A DNA stretch of 64,000 nucleotides from Stutzerimonas stutzeri (GCF_024448895.1 NZ_JAMOIC010000011.1:104274-168273), one strand, 5' to 3'. Counted from the stretch's first letter, positions 31,909 through 42,696 are shown. Notes: generated by a model not told the origin, from the letters alone. Program-made: numbers and translations.

Positions 31909-32430
31909 GTGGGAAATCCCTGTCACTACGCGCTATTCGAACTGCAACCGGCTTTCGATATCGACCTGGAGATGCTGTCGTCTCGCTATCGAGAGCTGGC
32001 ACGTAAGGTTCACCCTGATCGATTTGCAGACGCTGGCGAGACGGAGCAGCGTCATGCTATCGAACGGTCTGCGAATTTAAACGAGGCCTATCAGGTCTTG
32101 AAGATTCCTTCGCGTCGAGCTCGTTATCTGTTGACTCTCGATGGGCGGGAGATGCCGCTGGAGGCCACTGTTCAGGATCCTGCGTTCCTCATGCAGCAAA
32201 TGCAGTGGCGGGAAGAGCTAGAAGAATTGCAGGACCAAGCGGATCTGGCCGGCGTCGCCTCCTTCAAGACTCGTCTCAAGACCGCGCAGCAGGATCTCAA
32301 CGATTCTTTTGCGCGCATATGGCGGGAAGATTCGCGGCGTGAGGACGCCGAGCGGCTCGTGCGCAGAATGCAATTTCTCGACAAGCTGTCCCAGGAAGTG
32401 CGCCAGCTCGAAGAGCGCCTCGACGATTAA
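31909..32430 (+). CDS. hscB: Fe-S co-chaperone HscB
   Basis: A 173-residue J-type co-chaperone that brings IscU to HscA and stimulates its ATPase. The HPD tripeptide is H35-P36-D37 ([10 protein letters not shown]). The C-terminal helical domain that holds IscU follows, with [17 protein letters not shown] start at 31909 with GAGGAC upstream was chosen, giving the usual [13 protein letters not shown]-terminus. An ATG at 31873 overlaps iscA and is rejected. hscA follows 42 bp later. Confidence 0.96.
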   Translation: MGNPCHYALFELQPAFDIDLEMLSSRYRELARKVHPDRFADAGETEQRHAIERSANLNEAYQVLKIPSRRARYLLTLDGREMPLEATVQDPAFLMQQMQWREELEELQDQADLAGVASFKTRLKTAQQDLNDSFARIWREDSRREDAERLVRRMQFLDKLSQEVRQLEERLDD

Positions 32431-32472
32431 CCACCGCGTAGCGTCAGGCGCTGCGCCCTATATCAGATAGAT

Positions 32473-34335
32473 ATGGCCTTACTTCAGATAGCTGAACCCG
32501 GACAAAGCCCGCAACCTCACCAGCGTCGTCTGGCGGTTGGTATCGATCTGGGCACCACTAATTCGCTCGTCGCAGCGTTGCGCAGCGGCGTTACGGCTCC
32601 ACTCGCCGATGCTGATGGCGAAGTCATACTGCCTTCCGCAGTTCGCTATCACGCCAATCACGTAGACGTGGGAAGCCCCGCAAAGGCTTCTGCTTCCAGC
32701 GATCCTTTGAATACCATCCTGTCGGTCAAGCGCCTGATGGGGCGCGGTATTGCAGATGTGAAGCAGTTGGGCGGCCAGCTGCCCTATCGCTTCACTGAAG
32801 GGCAGTCCCAGATGCCCTTCATTGAAACAGTACAAGGCGCCAAGAGCCCGGTAGAGGTGTCCGCAGAAATCCTGCGCGCCTTGCGAGAGCGGGCCGAGGC
32901 CGTGCTGGGAGGAGAGCTTGTTGGCGCAGTGATAACGGTGCCTGCTTATTTCGATGAGGCGCAGCGGCAGGCGACCAAGGACGCTGCTCGATTAGCCAAT
33001 CTGAATGTCCTGCGTTTGCTCAATGAGCCCACTGCCGCCGCTGTCGCCTACGGGCTTGATCGTGAGGCCGAGGGCGTAGTGGCGATCTATGATTTGGGCG
33101 GTGGCACGTTCGATATCTCGATCCTCCGGCTTACCAAGGGTGTGTTCGAAGTCCTGGCCACGGGTGGGGATACCGCGCTTGGAGGCGATGATTTCGATCA
33201 CGCCGTTGCGGGCTGGATTCTGGCTCAAGCTGGCGCGTATCAAGATCTTGATCCCGGCGCTCAACGTGAGGTGCTCAAAATCGCCTGCGATGCCAAGGAG
33301 CAGCTCAGTTCCGAAGATTCGGTTGAGCTTCGTTATGGCAGTTGGCAAGGTGTTCTTACGCGCGAAATACTCAATGAGCTGATCGATCCTATGATCTCGC
33401 TCAGTCTCAAGTCTTGCCGCCGCGCCATGCGGGATTCGGCGGTTGAGCTCGAATACGTTCATGCGGTTGTCATGGTGGGTGGTTCGACTCGCGTCCCGAG
33501 GGTGCGCGAGAGAGTCGGTGAAATGTTCGGGAAGGATCCTCTGACCGATATCGACCCTGACCAGGTCGTTGCCATAGGTGCCGCAATTCAGGCTGAGACG
33601 CTAGCGGGCAACAATCGAGACGGTGATGAGCTTCTGCTGCTGGACGTGATACCGCTGTCATTGGGGCTGGAAACGATGGGCGGGCTAATGGAGAAGATCA
33701 TCCCCCGCAATACCACTATCCCGGTCGCTCGTGCTCAAGATTTCACCACCTACAAGGACGGCCAGTCGGCCATGATGATTCACGTGCTCCAAGGTGAGCG
33801 CGAACTGATCGCCGACTGCCGTTCCCTGGCGCGTTTCGAGCTGCGCGGCATTCCGCCAATGGTCGCAGGCGCGGCGAAGATTCGCGTGACCTTTCAGGTC
33901 GATGCTGACGGGCTGCTCAGCGTTTCGGCGAAAGAGCAGGCGTCGGGCGTCGAGTCGAGCATCCAGGTCAAGCCTTCCTACGGGCTTACGGACGGCGAGA
34001 TCGCGCGGATGCTTGAGGATTCGTTCCACAAGGCTGGCGAAGACAAGGCCGCTCGGGCCCTCCGAGAGCAGTTGGTTGACGCGCGGCGTCTGCTGGAAGC
34101 AGTTGAGGCCGCGCTCGCGGCGGATGGTGAGCGTCTTCTAAGCGACGAAGAGCGTGTAGCCATTGAGACTCAGATGCAGGAGTTGCGCGAACTGCTAAAT
34201 AGTCAGGATGAGCTCGCTATCGAGCGACAGATCAAGCGACTAAGCCAGATTACCGACGCTTTTGCCGCGCGCCGGCTGGATTCCACCGTCAAGGCCGCGC
34301 TGGCCGGGCGGCGGCTTAACGATATCGAGGATTGA
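32473..34335 (+). CDS. hscA: Fe-S chaperone HscA (Hsp70 family)
   Basis: A 620-residue Hsp70 that binds the LPPVK motif of IscU and drives cluster release with ATP. The nucleotide-binding domain starts [13 protein letters not shown] and includes [14 protein letters not shown] and [14 protein letters not shown]. The substrate domain starts about residue 390 with [14 protein letters not shown], and a helical lid closes the end ([20 protein letters not shown]). Size fits HscA and not DnaK. fdx follows after 5 bp. Confidence 0.98.
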   Translation: MALLQIAEPGQSPQPHQRRLAVGIDLGTTNSLVAALRSGVTAPLADADGEVILPSAVRYHANHVDVGSPAKASASSDPLNTILSVKRLMGRGIADVKQLGGQLPYRFTEGQSQMPFIETVQGAKSPVEVSAEILRALRERAEAVLGGELVGAVITVPAYFDEAQRQATKDAARLANLNVLRLLNEPTAAAVAYGLDREAEGVVAIYDLGGGTFDISILRLTKGVFEVLATGGDTALGGDDFDHAVAGWILAQAGAYQDLDPGAQREVLKIACDAKEQLSSEDSVELRYGSWQGVLTREILNELIDPMISLSLKSCRRAMRDSAVELEYVHAVVMVGGSTRVPRVRERVGEMFGKDPLTDIDPDQVVAIGAAIQAETLAGNNRDGDELLLLDVIPLSLGLETMGGLMEKIIPRNTTIPVARAQDFTTYKDGQSAMMIHVLQGERELIADCRSLARFELRGIPPMVAGAAKIRVTFQVDADGLLSVSAKEQASGVESSIQVKPSYGLTDGEIARMLEDSFHKAGEDKAARALREQLVDARRLLEAVEAALAADGERLLSDEERVAIETQMQELRELLNSQDELAIERQIKRLSQITDAFAARRLDSTVKAALAGRRLNDIED

Positions 34336-34340
34336 TTTAG

Positions 34341-34679
34341 ATGCCGCAGATAGTATTCCTGCCCCATGCCGACCATTGCCCGGAAGGGGCTGTTGTCGAC
34401 GCGCAGCCCGGTGAGACGGTGCTGGATGCCGCGCTGCGATACGGCATAGATATCGAACATGCTTGCGAAAAGTCCTGTGCATGCACAACCTGTCACGTCG
34501 TGATTCGTGAAGGTTTCGCATCGCTGGAAGCGTCTGACGAATTGGAGGACGACATGCTCGACAAGGCATGGGGGCTCGAGCCCAATTCGCGCCTGTCCTG
34601 TCAGGCAGCTGTGGCGGAAACAGACCTCGTGGTCGAGATTCCCAAATACACCATCAATCAAGTCTCGGAAGGCCATTGA
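34341..34679 (+). CDS. fdx: [2Fe-2S] ferredoxin Fdx
   Basis: A 112-residue adrenodoxin-type ferredoxin that supplies electrons for cluster assembly. Ligands are C42, C48, C51 and C87 (HACEKSCACTTCHVV and RLSCQAA), the same spacing as E. coli Fdx. The start MPQIVFLPHADHCPEGA is typical. It lies 5 bp after hscA and 14 bp before iscX. Confidence 0.98.
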   Translation: MPQIVFLPHADHCPEGAVVDAQPGETVLDAALRYGIDIEHACEKSCACTTCHVVIREGFASLEASDELEDDMLDKAWGLEPNSRLSCQAAVAETDLVVEIPKYTINQVSEGH

Positions 34680-34693
34680 ATGCGGGGTGAGGA

Positions 34694-34891
34694 ATGGCGC
34701 TGAAATGGGCAGATGTGTTGGATATCGCAATCGAGCTTTCCGAAAGTAAGCCCGAGGTGGACCCCCGTTACGTCAACTTCGTCCAGCTGCACCGCTGGGT
34801 CGTCGAACTTCCGGATTTTTCGGATGATCCGACGCGTGGCGGTGAGAAAGTACTTGAGGCGATACAGGCAGCCTGGATCGAGGAAGTTTAG
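34694..34891 (+). CDS. iscX: Fe-S assembly protein IscX
   Basis: A 65-residue acidic helical protein starting MALKWADVLDIAIELSE. IscX binds IscS and ferrous iron and probably tunes the rate of cluster assembly. The conserved FVQLHRWVVELPDF(S)DDP and ILEAIQ-like ending VLEAIQAAW are seen. It closes the isc operon. No strong terminator follows; the ndk promoter region lies downstream. Confidence 0.95.
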   Translation: MALKWADVLDIAIELSESKPEVDPRYVNFVQLHRWVVELPDFSDDPTRGGEKVLEAIQAAWIEEV

Positions 34892-34985
34892 GCAAAGCTG
34901 CGTATAGACCGAGTTGGCTACACTCTCTGGTGGGTCAGCTGTCATGAGTCGGTAGCCGCCCACTGCTCTTATATTTTCATATAGG

Positions 34986-35006
34986 ACCCGCGTATAATTC
35001 GCGGGT
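34986..35006 (+). promoter_or_regulatory. candidate ndk promoter with -10 inside a palindrome
   Basis: A consensus TATAAT at 34993-34998 is framed by a perfect 7-bp inverted repeat, ACCCGCG (34986-34992) and CGCGGGT (35000-35006). The -35 region (about 34970-34975, TATATT) is weak. ndk starts 41 bp later. The palindrome could be a protein-binding site or could form a hairpin. Confidence 0.5.
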
Positions 35007-35046
35007 TTACTTGTTCGCTTTAACCTTTAGATTTCTGGAGTTACAA

Positions 35047-35478
35047 ATGGCCCTGCAACGCACTTTCTCCATCATCAAGCCTGACGCCGTCGCCAAAAAC
35101 GTTGTCGGTGAGATCACCTCTCGTTTTGAAAAGGCTGGTCTGCGTGTCGTCGCTTCGAAGATGGTCCAGCTGTCCGAGCGTGAAGCTGGTGGTTTCTACG
35201 CCGAGCACAGCGAGCGCGGATTCTTCAAGGATCTGGTCGCTTTCATGGTTTCCGGTCCGGTGATCGTGCAGGTTCTCGAGGGCGAAGATGCAATTGCCAA
35301 GAACCGTGAGCTGATGGGTGCCACCAACCCGAAAGAAGCCGCAGCAGGCACCATTCGCGCCGACTTCGCCGTGTCCATCGACGAGAACGCCGTTCACGGT
35401 TCCGACTCCGAAGCGTCCGCTGCACGCGAAATCGCCTACTTCTTCTCCGCCACCGAAGTGTGCGCCCGCATTCGCTGA
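35047..35478 (+). CDS. ndk: nucleoside diphosphate kinase Ndk
   Basis: A 143-residue enzyme that moves the gamma-phosphate between nucleoside triphosphates and diphosphates through a phospho-His. H117 in ENAVHGSDS is the catalytic His and [11 protein letters not shown] at 5-15 is the conserved start. ATG 35047 (MALQRT) with a TCTGGAG Shine-Dalgarno was chosen over an upstream ATG at 35011. It begins a long plus-strand run reaching der and has a likely promoter of its own at 34986-35006. Confidence 0.98.
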   Translation: MALQRTFSIIKPDAVAKNVVGEITSRFEKAGLRVVASKMVQLSEREAGGFYAEHSERGFFKDLVAFMVSGPVIVQVLEGEDAIAKNRELMGATNPKEAAAGTIRADFAVSIDENAVHGSDSEASAAREIAYFFSATEVCARIR

Positions 35479-35497
35479 TAAGCGAAGGTGAATTCAG

Positions 35498-36646
35498 ATG
35501 ACTGCTACGACCGGTAAAGTAAATCTGCTCGGGCTGACTCAGCCTCAGTTGGAGAGCTTCTTCGATTCAATCGGGGAAAAGCGTTTTCGTGCCGGTCAGG
35601 TCATGAAGTGGATTCACCATTTTGGCGTCGATGACTTCGACGCCATGAGCAACATTGGCAAGGCCTTGCGCGAAAAGCTCAAGGCCTCCGCTGAGATCCG
35701 CGGCCCTGAAATTGTCAGCGAAGACATCTCTACCGACGGTACCCGCAAATGGGTCGTCCGCGTGGCGTCGGGCAGTTGTGTGGAAACCGTATACATTCCC
35801 CAAGGAGGTCGCGGCACTCTTTGCGTGTCCTCTCAGGCTGGCTGCGCCCTCGACTGCAGTTTCTGCTCGACTGGCAAGCAAGGCTTCAATAGCAACCTCA
35901 CCGCTGCAGAAGTAATTGGCCAGGTGTGGATTGCAAACAAATCGTTCGGCACCATTCCGGCGAAGGTAGATCGCGCCATTACCAATGTGGTGATGATGGG
36001 AATGGGAGAGCCGTTGCTGAACTTCGACAATGTTGTCGCCGCGATGCACATCATGATGGATGACCTGGGTTACGGCATTTCCAAGCGGAAGGTGACCCTT
36101 TCCACGTCCGGCGTGGTGCCGATGATCGACGAGCTGTCCAAGGTGATAGACGTCTCGCTGGCATTGTCACTGCATGCACCGAACGATGCACTGCGCGACC
36201 AGCTTGTTCCCATCAACAAGAAATACCCGTTGGAAATGCTGCTTGCTGCCTGTCAGCGATACATTTCCAATCTCGGTGAAAAGCGGGTCCTGACAATCGA
36301 ATACACGCTGTTGCAAGGTGTGAACGATCAGCCCGAGCATGCCGAGCAGGTGGTCAAGCTTTTAGCCAAAATCCCCTGCAAGATCAACCTGATCCCGTTC
36401 AATCCTTTCCCGCATTCCGGATATGAGCGGCCAAGCAACAATGCGATTCGTCGATTTCAGGACATCCTCCATAAAGCCGGGCACAATGTGACGGTACGTA
36501 CCACGCGTGGCGAAGATATCGATGCTGCTTGCGGCCAGCTGGTTGGTCAGGTGCTCGATAGGACACGCCGAAGCGAGCGTTACATCGCGGTGCGTGAACT
36601 GCAATCTGAGCCAGTGACGGCGCCCGTTGCCTCGAACCGTTCCTGA
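35498..36646 (+). CDS. rlmN: rRNA/tRNA adenine-C2 methyltransferase RlmN
   Basis: A 382-residue radical-SAM enzyme that methylates C2 of A2503 in 23S rRNA and A37 in some tRNAs. The [4Fe-4S] ligands are C116, C120 and C123 ([15 protein letters not shown]). A second essential Cys sits in the C-terminal [11 protein letters not shown]. The N-terminal helical domain, [14 protein letters not shown] and [19 protein letters not shown] match RlmN rather than Cfr. ndk lies 19 bp upstream and pilF 14 bp downstream. Confidence 0.97.
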   Translation: MTATTGKVNLLGLTQPQLESFFDSIGEKRFRAGQVMKWIHHFGVDDFDAMSNIGKALREKLKASAEIRGPEIVSEDISTDGTRKWVVRVASGSCVETVYIPQGGRGTLCVSSQAGCALDCSFCSTGKQGFNSNLTAAEVIGQVWIANKSFGTIPAKVDRAITNVVMMGMGEPLLNFDNVVAAMHIMMDDLGYGISKRKVTLSTSGVVPMIDELSKVIDVSLALSLHAPNDALRDQLVPINKKYPLEMLLAACQRYISNLGEKRVLTIEYTLLQGVNDQPEHAEQVVKLLAKIPCKINLIPFNPFPHSGYERPSNNAIRRFQDILHKAGHNVTVRTTRGEDIDAACGQLVGQVLDRTRRSERYIAVRELQSEPVTAPVASNRS

Positions 36647-36660
36647 GGGAGATGCTGTTG

Positions 36661-37419
36661 ATGATTTTGCGCGTTGCGCTGCTGTTTCTGCTCGCCGGCC
36701 TTATGGCAGGCTGTGTATCTTCCGGATCGGGTAACCCGATGCGTACCTCGGAAGGGCGCGATGAGGCACGGGACGCCTACATTCAGCTTGGCATCGGTTA
36801 TCTGCAGCAGGGTGAGGCTTCCCGCGCCAAGACACCGTTGCGTAAGGCGCTCGAGCTGGATCCAAACAGCGCCGATGCGCATGCTGCGCTGGCACTGGTG
36901 TTCCAGAACGAGATGGAGAACCAGCTGGCTGACGAGCACTATCGCAAGGCCCTTTCCAGCCGCAACGACGCCCGTATTCTTAACAATTACGGCAGCTTCC
37001 TCTTCGAACAGAAACGCTATCAGGAAGCCATGGAGCGTTTCGCTAAAGCATCTGAAGACAATCTCTATTCCGGGCGTTCTCATGTCTTCCAAAACATGGG
37101 TATGACCGCCCTTAAGCTTGGTCAGCGCGAACAGGCCGAGACATATTTCACCCGCTCCTTGCGCCTGGACAGTCGTCAGCCCCGCGCATTGCTTGAGCTG
37201 GCCCTGATGGCTTACGAGGACAAGCAATACGTCCCGGCGAAGCGCTACTACGAGGGCTTCAGCAGTCTTTCCGAGCAGAATGCCCGCAGTCTGCTGTTGG
37301 GGATTCGTCTGGCCAACATTCATCAGGACCGGGATCAGGCGGCAAGCCTGGGCCTGCAGCTCAAGCGCCTCTACCCTGGTACTCCTGAATATCAACAGTT
37401 TCTATCGGAGCAACGATGA
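36661..37419 (+). CDS. pilF: type IV pilus assembly lipoprotein PilF (PilW)
   Basis: A 252-residue outer-membrane lipoprotein with TPR repeats that guides PilQ secretin assembly. The signal peptide ends in a lipobox LMAGC (C17 or so). Start ATG 36661 (MILRVALLFLL) was chosen over an in-frame ATG at 36652 because the GAGGGAG Shine-Dalgarno sits 9-10 nt before 36661 and the N-terminus matches the P. aeruginosa protein as I recall it. TPR units are seen from RDAYIQLGIGYLQQGEAS onward. The 3' end overlaps rodZ by 4 bp. Confidence 0.92.
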   Translation: MILRVALLFLLAGLMAGCVSSGSGNPMRTSEGRDEARDAYIQLGIGYLQQGEASRAKTPLRKALELDPNSADAHAALALVFQNEMENQLADEHYRKALSSRNDARILNNYGSFLFEQKRYQEAMERFAKASEDNLYSGRSHVFQNMGMTALKLGQREQAETYFTRSLRLDSRQPRALLELALMAYEDKQYVPAKRYYEGFSSLSEQNARSLLLGIRLANIHQDRDQAASLGLQLKRLYPGTPEYQQFLSEQR

Positions 37420-38402
37420 TAGCGCCACATTCTGAAGCCGCTGCCTCGACGTCTCTGGCCAACCCTGGAGAAACGCTACGCGCCGCACGCGAAAGCAAAA
37501 GCTGGCCGCTTTCATCCGTGGCCAAGCAGCTCAATCTCTCCGAACGCTCGCTGACCCAGATCGAAGCCGGTGATTTCAGTCAGCTGCCTGGCCACACGTT
37601 TGCCCGGGGCTATGTTCGGGCCTATGCCAAATTGCTGGGTCTTGATCAGAACCGGCTGGTGCAGCAGTTTGATCAGCACACAGGTACGGATGCCACCGGT
37701 AGCAGTGTCAACAGTCTTGGACACATTGACCAGCCAGTGCGCCTGTCACGTACGATGGTGCGCTTCTTCACCTTTATCCTGACGCTCGTGATCGGCGTCG
37801 GTGCGTTTCTCTGGTGGCAGGACCGTACCGCTCGTACAGAGTCCGACCGGTCAGTTACGGCGCTCGAGCGAATCGAGGTGGAAGCTGCGGACGGTACTAC
37901 CGAAATTCATCTGTTGGACCGCGCCGACGAGCCTGAAGAGCCAGAAGCAGAAGCTACCTCCGATGTACTGCCGCCTGTTGTGGGCGAGGAAGGCCCGGTT
38001 TCTGATACCGAGTCGCTTCCGTTGGATGAGCCGGCCGTAGTCGAGGAAACGGCGAGCGCCCCGGCTGCGCAGGTCGATGCTGCACCTTCCGCTGATGCCC
38101 CAGCTGTTAGTCCAGAAGGAAGCGCTGCGTCGGTGGTTGAGTCCGAGCTCGTTTCGGCAGGCGAAGGCAGCCTCACGCTGGATTTCTCCGCTGACTGCTG
38201 GACGCGAGTTACTGACGCGGATGGGAAAGTGCTCTATAGCGGGCTAGCTAAGGCAGGAAGCAGTCGTACCTTGGTCGGTAAGACCCCTCTGGATCTGCAT
38301 CTGGGCTTTGCCTCCGGTGTTCAGGTCGGCTTCAACGGCGAAGCCGTCAGTCTCTCTGGCAAAACGCGCGGTGAAACGGCGCGCCTCAAGCTCGGACAGT
38401 AA
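37416..38402 (+). CDS. rodZ: cell-shape protein RodZ (HTH-TM-DUF4115)
   Basis: A 328-residue bitopic membrane protein that links MreB filaments to the elongation machinery. A cytoplasmic helix-turn-helix (about 18-85, [22 protein letters not shown]) is followed by a membrane segment (about 110-129), a long acidic and Pro-rich periplasmic linker ([19 protein letters not shown]) and a small beta domain (about 245-325, [19 protein letters not shown]). All three parts match RodZ. Its start overlaps the end of pilF, and ispG follows 2 bp after. Confidence 0.94.
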   Translation: MIAPHSEAAASTSLANPGETLRAARESKSWPLSSVAKQLNLSERSLTQIEAGDFSQLPGHTFARGYVRAYAKLLGLDQNRLVQQFDQHTGTDATGSSVNSLGHIDQPVRLSRTMVRFFTFILTLVIGVGAFLWWQDRTARTESDRSVTALERIEVEAADGTTEIHLLDRADEPEEPEAEATSDVLPPVVGEEGPVSDTESLPLDEPAVVEETASAPAAQVDAAPSADAPAVSPEGSAASVVESELVSAGEGSLTLDFSADCWTRVTDADGKVLYSGLAKAGSSRTLVGKTPLDLHLGFASGVQVGFNGEAVSLSGKTRGETARLKLGQ

Positions 38403-38404
38403 TC

Positions 38405-39517
38405 ATGCATAGCGAGTCCCCAATCAAACGCCGGCTTACCCGAAAGATCTGGGTTGGCAATGTCCCGGTCGGTGGCGATGCCCCTATCGCCGTACAGAGC
38501 ATGACCAATACCGAAACCTGCGATGTCGACGCAACGGTCGGTCAGATCGAAAGCCTGCAAAATGCCGGCGCCGACATCGTCAGAGTTTCTGTGCCCTCAA
38601 TGGAAGCGGCCGAAGCGTTTGGAAAGATCAAGCAGCGAGTAACCTTGCCCCTGGTCGCGGATATCCATTTCGATTATCAGATTGCGCTGCGAGTGGCCGA
38701 GCTTGGGGTCGATTGCCTCCGAATCAATCCCGGCAATATCGGTCGTGAGGATCGAGTACGCGCTGTTGTCGAGGCTGCACGGGACCGCGGTATTCCGATT
38801 CGAATTGGTGTGAATGCCGGCTCGCTCGAAAAGGACCTGCAGAAGAAATATGGTGAGCCGACACCTGAAGCATTGGTGGAGTCTGCCCTGCGCCACGTCG
38901 AACATCTTGATCGGCTCAACTTTCCAGACTTCAAGGTAAGTGTAAAAGCGTCAGACGTGTTCATGGCAGTCGCAGCCTATCGGCTATTGGCTGACAAAAT
39001 AGAGCAGCCATTGCATCTGGGTATCACCGAAGCCGGTGGGCTGCGCTCGGGCACTGTGAAATCGGCAGTGGGCCTTGGCATGCTGCTGGCTGAAGGCATC
39101 GGCGACACTATCCGAATCTCTTTGGCAGCTGACCCGGTTGAGGAAATCAAGGTCGGTTTCGACATCCTCAAATCACTGCGCCTGCGTTCACGAGGGATCA
39201 ACTTCATCGCATGCCCAAGCTGCTCGCGGCAGAACTTCGACGTGGTCAAGACCATGAACGAGCTCGAAGGGCGACTCGATGATTTGCTGGTGCCCATGGA
39301 CGTTGCTGTCATCGGCTGCGTGGTCAATGGCCCGGGTGAGGCCAAGGAAGCTCACATCGGGCTGACCGGCGGGACGCCGAACAACCTCATCTATATCGAT
39401 GGCAAGCCTGCGCAAAAGCTGAACAACGACAATCTGGTCGACGAATTGGAGCAGCTGATCCGCCGCAAGGCTGCAGAGAAGGCCGAGACAGACGCTGCGC
39501 TGATCCTGCGCAGCTGA
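38405..39517 (+). CDS. ispG: (E)-4-hydroxy-3-methylbut-2-enyl-diphosphate synthase IspG
   Basis: A 370-residue [4Fe-4S] enzyme of the MEP isoprenoid route that turns MEcPP into HMBPP. Cluster ligands C270, C273 and C305 ([11 protein letters not shown] and [11 protein letters not shown]) with the conserved Glu are in place. The TIM-barrel part starts with [19 protein letters not shown]. It starts at ATG 38405, just after rodZ. The demand for a cluster fits the isc operon lying 4 kb upstream, though no direct link is shown. hisS follows after 13 bp. Confidence 0.98.
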   Translation: MHSESPIKRRLTRKIWVGNVPVGGDAPIAVQSMTNTETCDVDATVGQIESLQNAGADIVRVSVPSMEAAEAFGKIKQRVTLPLVADIHFDYQIALRVAELGVDCLRINPGNIGREDRVRAVVEAARDRGIPIRIGVNAGSLEKDLQKKYGEPTPEALVESALRHVEHLDRLNFPDFKVSVKASDVFMAVAAYRLLADKIEQPLHLGITEAGGLRSGTVKSAVGLGMLLAEGIGDTIRISLAADPVEEIKVGFDILKSLRLRSRGINFIACPSCSRQNFDVVKTMNELEGRLDDLLVPMDVAVIGCVVNGPGEAKEAHIGLTGGTPNNLIYIDGKPAQKLNNDNLVDELEQLIRRKAAEKAETDAALILRS

Positions 39518-39530
39518 TTAAGGAATCGAA

Positions 39531-40814
39531 TTGAGCAAGTCCCTGCAAGCCATCCGTGGCATGAACGACATCCTGCCGGCGCAGACTCCTGTCTGGCGTT
39601 ATCTTGAAACTACCTTCGCACAGCTGCTCGATAGCTATGGCTACAGCGAGATCCGCTTGCCAACCCTTGAGTTCACCGATCTGTTTGCCCGCGGCATCGG
39701 CGAAGGCACCGACGTGGTCGACAAGGAGATGTACACCTTTCTCGACCGTAACGACGAGTCGCTTACGTTGCGCCCAGAGGGCACCGCTGGATGCGTGCGT
39801 GCCGTACTCGAGCACGGCATGACTGGCGGTGGGCAGGTGCAGAAGCTCTGGTATGCCGGCCCCATGTTTCGCTACGAAAAACCGCAGAAGGGGCGCTACC
39901 GCCAGTTCCATCAGATCGGTGTGGAAGTCTTCAATCAGCCAGGACCGGACATCGATGCCGAGCTGATCGTCTTGACCGCTCGGCTGTGGAAGAAGCTGGG
40001 TATGTCGGACGCCGTTACGCTGCAGTTGAACAGTCTGGGTTCGAGCGAGGCGCGTGCAACCTACAGGGACGCGTTGGTTAACTATCTTGAGCAGCATTTC
40101 GATCAGCTGGACGAAGACAGCCAGCGCCGATTGACCACCAACCCGCTGCGTATCCTGGACAGCAAGAATACCCAGACTCAGGCATTGCTGGCTGACGCGC
40201 CGACCTTGCATGACTACCTGGACGATGACTCGCGTGTCCATTTTGACGGACTCAAGCGCCGACTCGAGGCGGCCGGCATTGCCTATGAGATCAATCCGAA
40301 GCTGGTTCGTGGGCTGGACTATTACGGGCGCACCGTCTTTGAATGGGTCACCGACAAGCTCGGCTCACAGGGCACCGTCTGTGCCGGCGGCCGCTATGAT
40401 GGTCTGGTCGCCCAGTTCGGTGGCAAGCCGACCCCTGGAGTAGGTTTCGCCATGGGCATCGAGCGCTTGGTACTGCTGCTTGAGACCCTTGAGCTGGTTC
40501 CCGAAGAGCTCAATCCGCCAGCACATGCATTTATCTGTGCCTTCGGTGAGGCAGCGGAACTGGCGGCGTTGGGTCTGGCCGAGCGACTTCGTGATGCCTT
40601 GCCGGGTCTTCGTCTTCTGGTCAATGCCGGTGGCGGTAGCTTCAAAAGCCAGTTCAAGAAGGCTGACAAGAGCGGCGCTCGTTTCGCGCTTATTCTGGGT
40701 GACGACGAACTGGCCGGGCGCGTGGTAGGTTGCAAGCCGCTGCGCGACGACAGCGAACAACAAAGCATTGCCTGGGATGCTCTGCCCGAGCGTCTGGCTG
40801 CCTGTCTGGCTTGA
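39531..40814 (+). CDS. hisS: histidyl-tRNA synthetase HisS (TTG start)
   Basis: A 427-residue class II synthetase that charges tRNA-His. It starts TTG at 39531 ([13 protein letters not shown]) with AAGGAATCG as Shine-Dalgarno; no ATG in frame precedes it sensibly. Motif 2 is [19 protein letters not shown], the histidine A motif is [14 protein letters not shown], and motif 3 is GGRYDGLV...GFAMGIERL. The C-terminal anticodon domain is complete. The stop is 40 bp from the next gene. Confidence 0.97.
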   Translation: MSKSLQAIRGMNDILPAQTPVWRYLETTFAQLLDSYGYSEIRLPTLEFTDLFARGIGEGTDVVDKEMYTFLDRNDESLTLRPEGTAGCVRAVLEHGMTGGGQVQKLWYAGPMFRYEKPQKGRYRQFHQIGVEVFNQPGPDIDAELIVLTARLWKKLGMSDAVTLQLNSLGSSEARATYRDALVNYLEQHFDQLDEDSQRRLTTNPLRILDSKNTQTQALLADAPTLHDYLDDDSRVHFDGLKRRLEAAGIAYEINPKLVRGLDYYGRTVFEWVTDKLGSQGTVCAGGRYDGLVAQFGGKPTPGVGFAMGIERLVLLLETLELVPEELNPPAHAFICAFGEAAELAALGLAERLRDALPGLRLLVNAGGGSFKSQFKKADKSGARFALILGDDELAGRVVGCKPLRDDSEQQSIAWDALPERLAACLA

Positions 40815-40854
40815 TCGGACCGGTTTGAATTCAGCGAATGTAAGGAGTGACAGT

Positions 40855-41496
40855 GTGACCTCGGGTACCGATGAAGAACAGCTGGCGCAAGTCAAGGAAT
40901 GGTGGCAGCGCAACGGTAAGCCGTTGCTACTGGGCGGCGCACTTGCGCTGGTGCTGGTATTTGGCTGGCAGTTTTGGCAGAAGCATCAGCTCAATCAAGC
41001 GCAAAGCGCATCGGTCGCGTATCAGCAGCTGCTGAATGCGGCATTGAACGAGGGCGAGGTGGACGCTGCGGAAGTATCCCGGCTGGGCACTCTGCTGCAG
41101 AAGGAATTTGCCGGGACCCATTACGCCCAGTACGGCAGCTTGTTCGTGGCCAAGGTGGCGGTTGAGTCAGGCCGTCTTGATGAAGCGGCGACAGAGTTGC
41201 AAGCTGTGCTAGACAAGCCTGCCGACAAAACGCTTGAAGAGCTGGCTCGCCAGCGTCTGGCCCGCATCCTGGCTGCACAGAACAAGGCCGAAGAAGGGCT
41301 TGCGTTGCTGAAGGGCGAAGCTGCTGAAGCCTTCGCTGCGAGTCGTGAAGAATTGCGCGGCGATCTGCTGGTCAAGCTCGAGCGGCCTGATGAGGCGCAT
41401 GCGGCATATTCCAAGGCGAAAGAATTGCTGTCACAGGACGCCGCGATCGGTGGGCTACAGCTGAAACTGGACGATCTGGCTCGTGGAGAGGCGTGA
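40855..41496 (+). CDS. yfgM: YfgM-like TPR membrane protein
   Basis: A 213-residue bitopic inner-membrane protein. It starts GTG 40855 with TAAGGAGTG as Shine-Dalgarno; upstream in-frame ATGs lie inside hisS. A short cytoplasmic start (TDEEQLAQVKEWWQRNGK) is followed by a membrane segment (about 23-40) and TPR-like repeats. YfgM in E. coli binds SecYEG and PpiD and helps periplasmic chaperone traffic. The hisS-yfgM-bamB-der order is conserved in gammaproteobacteria. Its end is followed after 4 bp by bamB. Confidence 0.93.
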   Translation: MTSGTDEEQLAQVKEWWQRNGKPLLLGGALALVLVFGWQFWQKHQLNQAQSASVAYQQLLNAALNEGEVDAAEVSRLGTLLQKEFAGTHYAQYGSLFVAKVAVESGRLDEAATELQAVLDKPADKTLEELARQRLARILAAQNKAEEGLALLKGEAAEAFAASREELRGDLLVKLERPDEAHAAYSKAKELLSQDAAIGGLQLKLDDLARGEA

Positions 41497-41500
41497 ATTG

Positions 41501-42649
41501 ATGCGTTGGAAAACTGCAGCACTGCTGACCCTGGCCGTTTTGGCTGCGGGTTGCAGCAGCAACGACAAGAAAGAGCCTGAGCCCGCCGAGCTGGTGAAGT
41601 TTGACCCCGAGATCCAGCTCAAAGAAGAGTGGAGTCGTTCGATCGGAGATGGCCAGGGTGAGACCTACAACCTTCTGACCCCGGTCGTCTATGGCAATGA
41701 GATCTTCGCGGCCGACATCGAAGGGCGGGTAGTGGCGATGGACCGCACCACCGGCAAGGTCAACTGGAAGAATGATCTGGACGTGCCTATCTCAGGCGCG
41801 GTCGGCGCGGGCTACGGGCTGATTCTGGTGGGTACTCTGCGGGGTGAAGTGCTCGCCCTGGATGTTTCGAGCGGTGAAGAGCGTTGGCGCAGCCAGGTCA
41901 GTAGCGAGGTGCTGGCAGCCCCAGCCGTTAATGGCGACGTGGTTGTGGTTCAGACCCAGGATGACCGGGTCATCGCGCTGGAAATCGATACAGGTGCGCA
42001 ACGCTGGAGCTATGAAAGTTCGCCTGCGGTTCTGACCCTGCGCGGTACCGGATCACCGTTACTGACTAACGAGCTGGCAATTGCCGGTCTATCCAGCGGA
42101 AAGGTCGTGGCTCTGGACACCCGCCGCGGTCTGCCTATCTGGGAACAGCGGGTCGCTATCCCTCAGGGGCGGTCCGAACTTGAACGGGTAGTGGATATCG
42201 ACGGTGGCCTGCTACTTTCCAGCGGTACGCTGTATGTCGCTTCGTTCCAGGGCCGCGCCGCTGCGCTGGATATGGAGAGTGGTCGGATTCTCTGGCAGCG
42301 GGACGCTTCGACGGCGACCGGTGTTGCCATGGGCTACGGCAGCGTCTATGTCAGCCAGGCTGATGGGTCGGTTGTGGGCATTGATGAGCGGTCGAACACC
42401 GTGTTGTGGACCAATGACTCTCTGTTGCGCCGTGAGCTTTCTGCACCAGCTGTTTTCTCAAGCTATGTGGCTGTCGGCGACAAGGAAGGTTACCTCCACT
42501 TCCTGAGTCAGGTTGACGGACGCTTCGTTGCGCGGACCCGCATCGAGCGAGCCGGTGTACGCACCCGACCCGTCGTTGAAGGTGATTGGCTATATGCCTA
42601 TGGTAATGACGGCAAGCTTGTCGCATTGACCATTCGCCCGGCGGACTGA
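41501..42649 (+). CDS. bamB: outer-membrane assembly lipoprotein BamB
   Basis: A 382-residue lipoprotein of the BAM complex, which inserts beta-barrel proteins into the outer membrane. The signal peptide ends in the lipobox LAAGC (start MRWKTAALLTLAVLAAGCS at 41501). The rest is an eight-bladed beta-propeller with PQQ-like repeats such as GRVVAMDRTTGKVNWKN, EVLALDVSSGEERWRSQV and RVIALEIDTGAQRWSYE. It lies between yfgM and der. A hairpin after the stop may separate it from der. Confidence 0.97.
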   Translation: MRWKTAALLTLAVLAAGCSSNDKKEPEPAELVKFDPEIQLKEEWSRSIGDGQGETYNLLTPVVYGNEIFAADIEGRVVAMDRTTGKVNWKNDLDVPISGAVGAGYGLILVGTLRGEVLALDVSSGEERWRSQVSSEVLAAPAVNGDVVVVQTQDDRVIALEIDTGAQRWSYESSPAVLTLRGTGSPLLTNELAIAGLSSGKVVALDTRRGLPIWEQRVAIPQGRSELERVVDIDGGLLLSSGTLYVASFQGRAAALDMESGRILWQRDASTATGVAMGYGSVYVSQADGSVVGIDERSNTVLWTNDSLLRRELSAPAVFSSYVAVGDKEGYLHFLSQVDGRFVARTRIERAGVRTRPVVEGDWLYAYGNDGKLVALTIRPAD

Positions 42650-42696
42650 CAGCCTGGTTCGCTCGGCTCCGCCCTCTGGCAGAGCCCTTTATATCT

